Shown piece by piece: positions 59,035 through 64,000 of a stretch of DNA of 64,000 nucleotides. Position numbers and translations under genes: made by a program. Source of the stretch: Bacteroidaceae bacterium (GTDB lineage Bacteria > Bacteroidota > Bacteroidia > Bacteroidales > Bacteroidaceae); the NCBI GenBank assembly GCA_017529865.1, contig JAFXNA010000006.1, positions 1-64,000 of the forward strand. Reading direction: 5' to 3'. How positions within the stretch are numbered: position 1 is the first letter of the stretch; the number at the start of each line of letters is the position of its first letter. The notes beneath the pieces were generated by a model. It worked only from the letters and a program-made list of their open reading frames with translations, was not told where the DNA came from and ran no database searches.

Positions 59035-62004
59035 CTATTTCACCATGAACTTCACACCGTTCTGGATATAGACACCCTTTGTCGGTGTTGTCACCCTACG
59101 GCCCGTGAGGTCGTAGATAGCACCAACGTTAGCGGCATTCTGTACTTCGCTGATGCCCTCCGGCAACTCAGGAATGTCGAAGAGACCGATAGAGACACAC
59201 TCAAGGCGGAAGTTGTCGAGCTTGAACCAACCGGCGCAAGCATGCGGATGCTCGGTTCCGGTGGCGTCAATATTGTTCGTACGGAAGCCGATGCGTGCCT
59301 TGCCGTCCTCGCCGACACGGAAATTCAGCGACATTGGACGTGCGAGCGATGTGTAATCGTACGAAACATCATTGTCGTAGCCTGCATATGAGAAGTATGT
59401 AATGTCTTCGTTGGTGTTGTATTGCTGCAATGCCTGAGCAGTATACATATCCTCTGTGAAGTTCTCACCGTAGTCATAATCGCGACCGTACATCTGAACG
59501 GATTCGTTACCGAAGATACGCTGAGTAGTGATGTTCATGCCACCCCAGTCGTGCTGTACCACAACATCGGCTGACAAGCGGTAGATACCGGCAGGAAGAG
59601 TGAGTTCCTGATAGATTTCAACAGTTGGGACATTGTCTGCCCATACACCCCAAACATGCTCTCCATCTGTATACTGGTGGTTATAAGTCTCTCCTTCAAA
59701 TACTACGTCGATATTATCGCCACGATTGATTGCGCACCAAGAACTTTGACCTGCTGCACGAGTATCAGCAGCTGTGAAGACTTCTGTACCGTTGATGAAG
59801 AGATGCCAACCTGCTGGTGCACCTTCTGGTCCGTCTGAGTTATTACCGTTTTGAGAAGAGAGGTCTTCGAAGCTTGGGTTCTTGAGATACTCGGTCAGAT
59901 CAGAACCTGCCTCGATGGTGTCGCTCTCCTTACATGCCTGGAGTGCGTCGGCAAGTTGCTGAATAGCGGCGTCGATTTCTTCTTCGGTCGTGTACTCCTC
60001 GTTTTCGTAAAGTTCCTCTACTTCCATAATAACGTCGGCATACTCACCGGCACCGGCCTTCGAGTCATACTTCGCAAGATTCTCATAAGCATCATAGATG
60101 GCATCCTGCAGACGTTCATAAGTGTTGACGGCAGCCTGAACTTCGCCGATTGTATAGTGCAGAGACTTGATGGCGCCATTGATGTTCGACGGATTATCGG
60201 TCGGACTCACTTCGTTTACAGACGAAAGCAGAGACAACGCATTCTCACGAACGTCGGTAAACATCTTGATGCTCGATTCGCTCACGATTACCGACAAACC
60301 GTCGCGGAAGAATTTGAGAATTGCCATAGCATCGTCAACGTTGTAGCCGTCCTTGTGGATGCGGAAGTCATCGACTTTGAACCATCCGTCACCACCTGCA
60401 CCGTTGCGATCGGTACGGTTGGCAGCTGCGAGTTCACGTCCGTCAGTACGAACGCCAAAGGTCAGCGTACCGTCGTAAACGTATGCTTTCACCTCGATAG
60501 GCTGTAGCTCCGTATCGGTCTGTGGCTCTTCGTTACCCTGGAATCCGTAAACTTCCGTCATGTCGAGTTCTTCAGGATTGTAGTCGTCCTCGTAGCCAAA
60601 GTAAGTGGAGTTGTAGTTACCGAAGATTCGCTGCGTAGTACGACGCGAGCCGCTGCCGTTTGCGCCGACCATAAGAGCCGCGGTAATCGTATAAGTTCCC
60701 GGCTCCAGACCTTCGATGGTCTGGCTGATTTCATATTCTGGAATACTGCCGTTCCAGATACCGAAGATGTATTCGCCATCCTTCAGACCTGTAGCGTCGG
60801 CGTTCTGTCCGTGCCAAGCAGTGATGCCTGCATTGCGCACTTCGCTCGTAGTTGTTACCTGCTGTCCATTGATATACACGTTCCAGCCAGTTGGTGCACC
60901 TTGCACGCTCGAGGTAGGTTCGCCGTTCTGGGCAGAAAGGTCCTCGAACGACATGTTCTGTCCCATTGCGGTCATGTCACCAATACCTGCCTTGAAGTCT
61001 GCAACTGCTTGCTTCAACTTCTCCGTAGCTGCAATGACTTTCTCTGTATTATACTCGTTGTCGAAAGCCTCGTTAGCTTCTCGGATTTCTGCCTGAAGCG
61101 CTTCCTGCACTTCGTCGTCGTACTTAATCTCCTGCAAAGCCTTGTGGAGAGCCACTTTGCTGTTGAGTATCTCTGTCAGCGCATCGATGCCCTCCGCATC
61201 AACATCACCACCATTGTAAATGGACAATGCAGCGTTGTATGATAGTACCATACCGTCTAACGCATCTTCTTTCAGCCATGTGTCATAGAATGAATTGAGG
61301 GTGGCAAAGACAGAAGCCTTCTCAAGAAACGCAGGAACGTTGTCAACCTCGAGGAAAGCCCAGTTACAAGAGCTCGAATCGGCCATAACAACGCGATTCT
61401 CGTCAGGATCGTCAGAGATGTAAACATTATCCCCGTACTCATCCTTCAGCACTCCACCACAGAAGTCAGGATACCAAGAGTTTCCGTAGTATGACGCAAC
61501 AACATACTCGTTGCCCGCGTTCATGTGCATGTTATAACCTAGGGTCTGAGCATTGTTCCCTGCACCTGGCAAGACGAAGTAGAAGCCGTCGTAGTGGCCA
61601 GGTTTAACAGTCCAGTCGCGCTGTTCAGTAGCATTCACATACACGTTGCCCGAACCCTCAGGGATGTTCATGTAGTAACGGACTGTCTCAGTAGTCGTAA
61701 CGTCATCAATCGTAGTCGTCACTTCATCGTCGTAGTAGAAGGACCATGTACCATCGCTGTTCTCCTGAGCAGTAAGTTTCACGGAGAAAGGACTCGTACT
61801 GCCATTGGGCGAGTAGATAGCACCGTCCCAACTGGTACGGATCATCTGACCTGCCAATTTGCTGTAGCTAAAATAAGTGTAGGTCTTACCGGAAGTCAGC
61901 ACATCGCCGCCCGGAGCAATCGGACGCTGAACTTGTGCCCCAACACTCAAGGATGTGGTAATCATCAATGACACCAACATCAGAAAGGAGTAGATTCTTT
62001 TCAT
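59035..62004 (-). CDS. Large secreted protein with duplicated beta-sandwich/FIVAR-like modules
   Basis: 989 residues from the ATG at 62004 (MKRIYSFLMLVSLMITTSLS signal peptide); the frame extends to 62070, but that part contains a promoter box. A module occurs twice: NMSFEDLSAQNGEPTSSVQG ... GAPTGWNVYINGQQV (residues about 375-590), and NPSFEDLSSQNGNNSDGPEG ... GAPAGWHLFINGTEV (about 745-950), each followed by TTQRIFGN and an EYEI/VEIYQ strand. Helical spacers with alternating Ala/Leu/Glu (about 310-370 and 690-740) resemble FIVAR domains. The end GAIYDLTGRRV ... GVYIQNGVKFMVK matches the GH2 enzyme. Probably a carbohydrate-binding or cell-surface protein; no catalytic residues recognised. 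Confidence 0.7.
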   Translation of the reverse strand: MKRIYSFLMLVSLMITTSLSVGAQVQRPIAPGGDVLTSGKTYTYFSYSKLAGQMIRTSWDGAIYSPNGSTSPFSVKLTAQENSDGTWSFYYDDEVTTTIDDVTTTETVRYYMNIPEGSGNVYVNATEQRDWTVKPGHYDGFYFVLPGAGNNAQTLGYNMHMNAGNEYVVASYYGNSWYPDFCGGVLKDEYGDNVYISDDPDENRVVMADSSSCNWAFLEVDNVPAFLEKASVFATLNSFYDTWLKEDALDGMVLSYNAALSIYNGGDVDAEGIDALTEILNSKVALHKALQEIKYDDEVQEALQAEIREANEAFDNEYNTEKVIAATEKLKQAVADFKAGIGDMTAMGQNMSFEDLSAQNGEPTSSVQGAPTGWNVYINGQQVTTTSEVRNAGITAWHGQNADATGLKDGEYIFGIWNGSIPEYEISQTIEGLEPGTYTITAALMVGANGSGSRRTTQRIFGNYNSTYFGYEDDYNPEELDMTEVYGFQGNEEPQTDTELQPIEVKAYVYDGTLTFGVRTDGRELAAANRTDRNGAGGDGWFKVDDFRIHKDGYNVDDAMAILKFFRDGLSVIVSESSIKMFTDVRENALSLLSSVNEVSPTDNPSNINGAIKSLHYTIGEVQAAVNTYERLQDAIYDAYENLAKYDSKAGAGEYADVIMEVEELYENEEYTTEEEIDAAIQQLADALQACKESDTIEAGSDLTEYLKNPSFEDLSSQNGNNSDGPEGAPAGWHLFINGTEVFTAADTRAAGQSSWCAINRGDNIDVVFEGETYNHQYTDGEHVWGVWADNVPTVEIYQELTLPAGIYRLSADVVVQHDWGGMNITTQRIFGNESVQMYGRDYDYGENFTEDMYTAQALQQYNTNEDITYFSYAGYDNDVSYDYTSLARPMSLNFRVGEDGKARIGFRTNNIDATGTEHPHACAGWFKLDNFRLECVSIGLFDIPELPEGISEVQNAANVGAIYDLTGRRVTTPTKGVYIQNGVKFMVK

Positions 62005-62047
62005 GCTTGTTTGATAAATATGATTAGTAAATAATAATTTGTCGCTA

Positions 62048-62055
62048 CAAAGGTA
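62048..62055 (-). promoter_or_regulatory. -7 promoter box of the 989-residue protein gene
   Basis: TACCTTTG on the minus strand, 43 bases before the ATG at 62004. A possible TTTG box is present only at a short spacing (16 bases), so confidence is moderate. Confidence 0.5.
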
Positions 62056-62236
62056 GGAAAAAAAAGACAAACAAAAGAGGATTAATGGTCAATAAGTTAC
62101 AAAAAAGGGCGAAAATATGGAGCGAAGTCAAGAATTCTATTCTTTTTCGCTCCAAACATAACGGTATGAACTGCGACATCATAACTGCCTGCCCCAGTAA
62201 TTTTGACATCTCCACTCATAGGTAGAAATGACACAC

Positions 62237-63301
62237 TTAGCGATTCAACATCTTCTTCACATCATCGCGAGTGAGCACGTAGTCGTGACTGAAAGCCTCG
62301 TTCCACCATGCAACATCAGCATTGGCATGACGAGTTTGACCGAAACGGGCACCTTCAACGTTGCTTGTGACGGCGTAGTCGTACCACGGCATGAAGAAGA
62401 GCCACCGGGCACCTGCCGACCACTGCTCGCCTATCTGAGCAACTGAGCCGCACTCCGAGAGAGCAGCAAGTTTAGAAGGAGAAGCTTCGCGTAGGAAATC
62501 GAAGCACTTGGTACGAATGGTCTCTGCATTACGCTCGTTATAGATATCAATACTCACGATGTCTACATAGTCGTCACCGGGATACCAGCGATAACCGTCG
62601 CTATACGGTTTCCCCCATGCAGCACTTTGGGTCCATACCCAAATGAGATTATTCACCCCCAACTCCTGAAAACGACGATACATGGTGCGCCAAAGCTCGT
62701 TGCAACCCTCGGGGTCGCGTCCCCACCAGAACCACATGCCCCCAGCCTCATGGAGAGGACGCCACAACACGGGAATGCCCTTCGCCTTGAGTTTTAAAAG
62801 TATCTGTGCCACACGATCGATGTCGCTCATCATGATGCGGTACTCAGGAGAACCGGGATCGGATATCTTCTTCACGTCGAATGTCGTTTGCTCATCCTCC
62901 TTACCGTTGTCAGTACCCCAGTAGAAAGCAACCTTACCGTTCTTTCCGCTGCGAGCAGGCACGTTCCAATGCCAGCAGATGCTGACAATGCCTCCCTGAC
63001 TGTGCCAGTCGTCCACTACACCAATGTTGTCATAGTCAATCCATCCTCCGGGCGATGAAAGCGGCAGATGAATAAAGTCGAACGCAGCAATAGCAGGCCA
63101 TTTCCCAGTATGCTTATGCACCCATTGAGCCTCGCTAATGTTCCAGTTCACACATGCCATCGCTCCCGACAGCATTTTCTTTCCATTGATTTGCCTGAGC
63201 AACTGCATCAACTGCTTCGCTTCGGCCGATTTCTCAGGTTCAGCGGCCCTCAAGCCTGCCGACATGAGCAATATGAAAATGAATGAAATAATCTGCTTCA
63301 T
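62237..63301 (-). CDS. Glycoside hydrolase family 26 beta-mannanase, secreted
   Basis: 354 residues from the ATG at 63301 (signal peptide MKQIISFIFILLMSAGLRAA); the 9 extra upstream codons look non-coding. GH26 barrel: LSGAMACVNWNISEAQW, GGIVSICWHWNVPARS, acid/base Glu in WRPLHEAGGMWFWWGRDPEG and nucleophile Glu in LAALSECGSV, plus the tryptophan-rich LIWVWTQSAAW. The family hydrolyses beta-1,4-mannan chains. It starts 53 bases after the DUF-type lipoprotein gene stop on the same strand, so both are probably one transcript with the upstream partial gene, forming a small mannan-related unit with manC nearby. Confidence 0.92.
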   Translation of the reverse strand: MKQIISFIFILLMSAGLRAAEPEKSAEAKQLMQLLRQINGKKMLSGAMACVNWNISEAQWVHKHTGKWPAIAAFDFIHLPLSSPGGWIDYDNIGVVDDWHSQGGIVSICWHWNVPARSGKNGKVAFYWGTDNGKEDEQTTFDVKKISDPGSPEYRIMMSDIDRVAQILLKLKAKGIPVLWRPLHEAGGMWFWWGRDPEGCNELWRTMYRRFQELGVNNLIWVWTQSAAWGKPYSDGYRWYPGDDYVDIVSIDIYNERNAETIRTKCFDFLREASPSKLAALSECGSVAQIGEQWSAGARWLFFMPWYDYAVTSNVEGARFGQTRHANADVAWWNEAFSHDYVLTRDDVKKMLNR

Positions 63302-63353
63302 AAGACTTATATTGAAACGAACATACACTTCTCACAACAAAGGAAAGCACACA

Positions 63354-63905
63354 TCACTTCTGGGGACGGACCGTGTAAGTGATTTCGTAGCAACCGTCAT
63401 CCGTCTTCGCAACAGCGCCAAGATCCATGTCGGTCTCATTCATACAATGCACAATACTGTAAAACTGCTCGAACGAATCGACCGGCCTTCGAATAATCAG
63501 CGTAGCCTCAGTAGCGGTTGCAGGACGAAGCATCAGCTTGCTGCAGTAGACTGTGGCATCCTTGTTCAGTTCAATCGTACTGCAGCCACGCAGTGAAAGA
63601 ACACAACTATCGCCAAGAGCTAAATACTCGTTAGCATTGAGAACACATGTGAAATCATTGAACGTGAAAGCTGTTACACGTGGGGCAAGTATGATGGAAT
63701 AGCCCGAGCACCGGCTCGAGAGTTGTACCCCGTTGTTCAAGAGCACAATCTCATTGCCACGGATTTCAGCATTGCCTATAAAATGCGGTGCAACAGCCCC
63801 ACTCCCCTTGGGATTAGTTGGATTTTTCGGTTCATCATCGCTGCATGCAACGAGGCACGTCATCATTGCCCCGAATATCAGCGCCAAAGTAATTGTTAGC
63901 TTCAT
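63354..63905 (-). CDS. Lipoprotein of unknown function
   Basis: 183 residues from the ATG at 63905; MIINRR upstream is possible but less likely. Lipoprotein signal MKLTITLALIFGAMMTCLVAC with Cys21, then SDDEPKNPTNPKGS, a surface-export-like acidic and proline-rich linker. The mature part is beta-rich with repeated short strands (FIGNAEIRGNEIVLLNNGVQ; FNDFTCVLNANEYLALGDSC; VLSLRGCSTIELNKDATVYC). The even spacing of Asn/Gly and several Cys is reminiscent of a beta-helix or a small adhesion domain, but I do not recognise a family. It lies between the partial upstream gene (33-base gap) and GH26. Confidence 0.75.
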   Translation of the reverse strand: MKLTITLALIFGAMMTCLVACSDDEPKNPTNPKGSGAVAPHFIGNAEIRGNEIVLLNNGVQLSSRCSGYSIILAPRVTAFTFNDFTCVLNANEYLALGDSCVLSLRGCSTIELNKDATVYCSKLMLRPATATEATLIIRRPVDSFEQFYSIVHCMNETDMDLGAVAKTDDGCYEITYTVRPQK

Positions 63906-63938
63906 TCTTCTGTTGATTATCATTATTATACATAAAAA

Positions 63939-64000
63939 TCATTTCACTAACGAACGGTTCACAGAATCTATGTAGTCCAGCAACTCTTCGCGACCCTGAC
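63939..64000 (-). CDS. C-terminal end of an unknown upstream gene (partial)
   Basis: A reading frame enters from the right edge and ends with TGA at 63939-63941. The visible 19 residues are QGREELLDYIDSVNRSLVK, an even, protein-like composition. Same strand and close spacing as the lipoprotein and GH26 genes suggest one operon. Too short to name. Confidence 0.5.
   Translation of the reverse strand, partial: QGREELLDYIDSVNRSLVK

Overview
The window looks like chromosomal DNA from a Prevotella-type member of the Bacteroidales. Gene starts are preceded by the Bacteroidetes promoter signature (TTTG, 19-21 bases, TAnnTTTG). Secreted proteins carry Bacteroidetes lipoproteins signals or a short YDLTGR...GVYIQNG tail. 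Family content also fits: HU-like protein with a CHC2 primase, DUF4296, DUF1460, DUF1846, AddAB-type nuclease, and GH2/GH3/GH26 enzymes. No rRNA, tRNA, CRISPR array, transposase or integrase was recognised.

Layout. 1-3.4 kb: a DUF3987-like protein (cut by the window edge), a CHC2 zinc-finger primase and an HU-like DNA-binding protein, the usual accessory trio. 3.5-10.5 kb: one dense co-directional run, pyrB-pyrI-ileS-lspA-DUF4296 lipoprotein-59-residue protein, with overlapping starts and stops. 10.6-18.5 kb: yraN, DUF1846, a GH25 lysozyme, a DUF1460 amidase-like protein, then mutS2 and rarA on the minus strand and a small HTH protein. 18.7-25.8 kb: a GT2 glycosyltransferase overlapping an AddA-like helicase-nuclease, followed by its AddB-like partner. 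25.8-31.7 kb: two tandem DUF805 genes, an Lrp regulator divergent from metY-cysK, an XRE regulator and an unusual 0.9 kb AT-rich gap. 31.7-40.3 kb: holA, YccF, an HsdR_N-type nuclease domain, a cobalamin riboswitch in front of an SLC13 transporter, a kinase-like protein, a GIY-YIG protein, a lipoprotein, a 31-residue ORF and a WYL regulator next to a striking repeat island. 40.3-43.3 kb: a Nif3/zinc-ribbon/COG0523 metal operon. 43.5-64 kb: carbohydrate and envelope functions (GH3, LemA-DUF2207, large lipoprotein, Na/Pi transporter, GH2, mannose-1-phosphate guanylyltransferase, galE, a 989-residue secreted protein, GH26 mannanase, lipoprotein).

The most unusual signal is a family of C-rich/G-rich palindromic repeats. 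It occurs in operon spacers and also, in frame, inside conserved genes: the CHC2 primase (three copies), pyrI, ileS (double), the DUF4296 signal peptide, mutS2 (two) and addB. Several copies form predicted G-quadruplex patterns. Other second-look items are the cobalamin riboswitch controlling a dicarboxylate-type transporter, an inward-facing TGTCA/TGACA array around an AT palindrome beside the WYL gene, a one-stranded TTTAC array upstream of the XRE gene, and dispersed leader-type repeats.

Function calls rest on motifs recognised by eye. No database search was possible.
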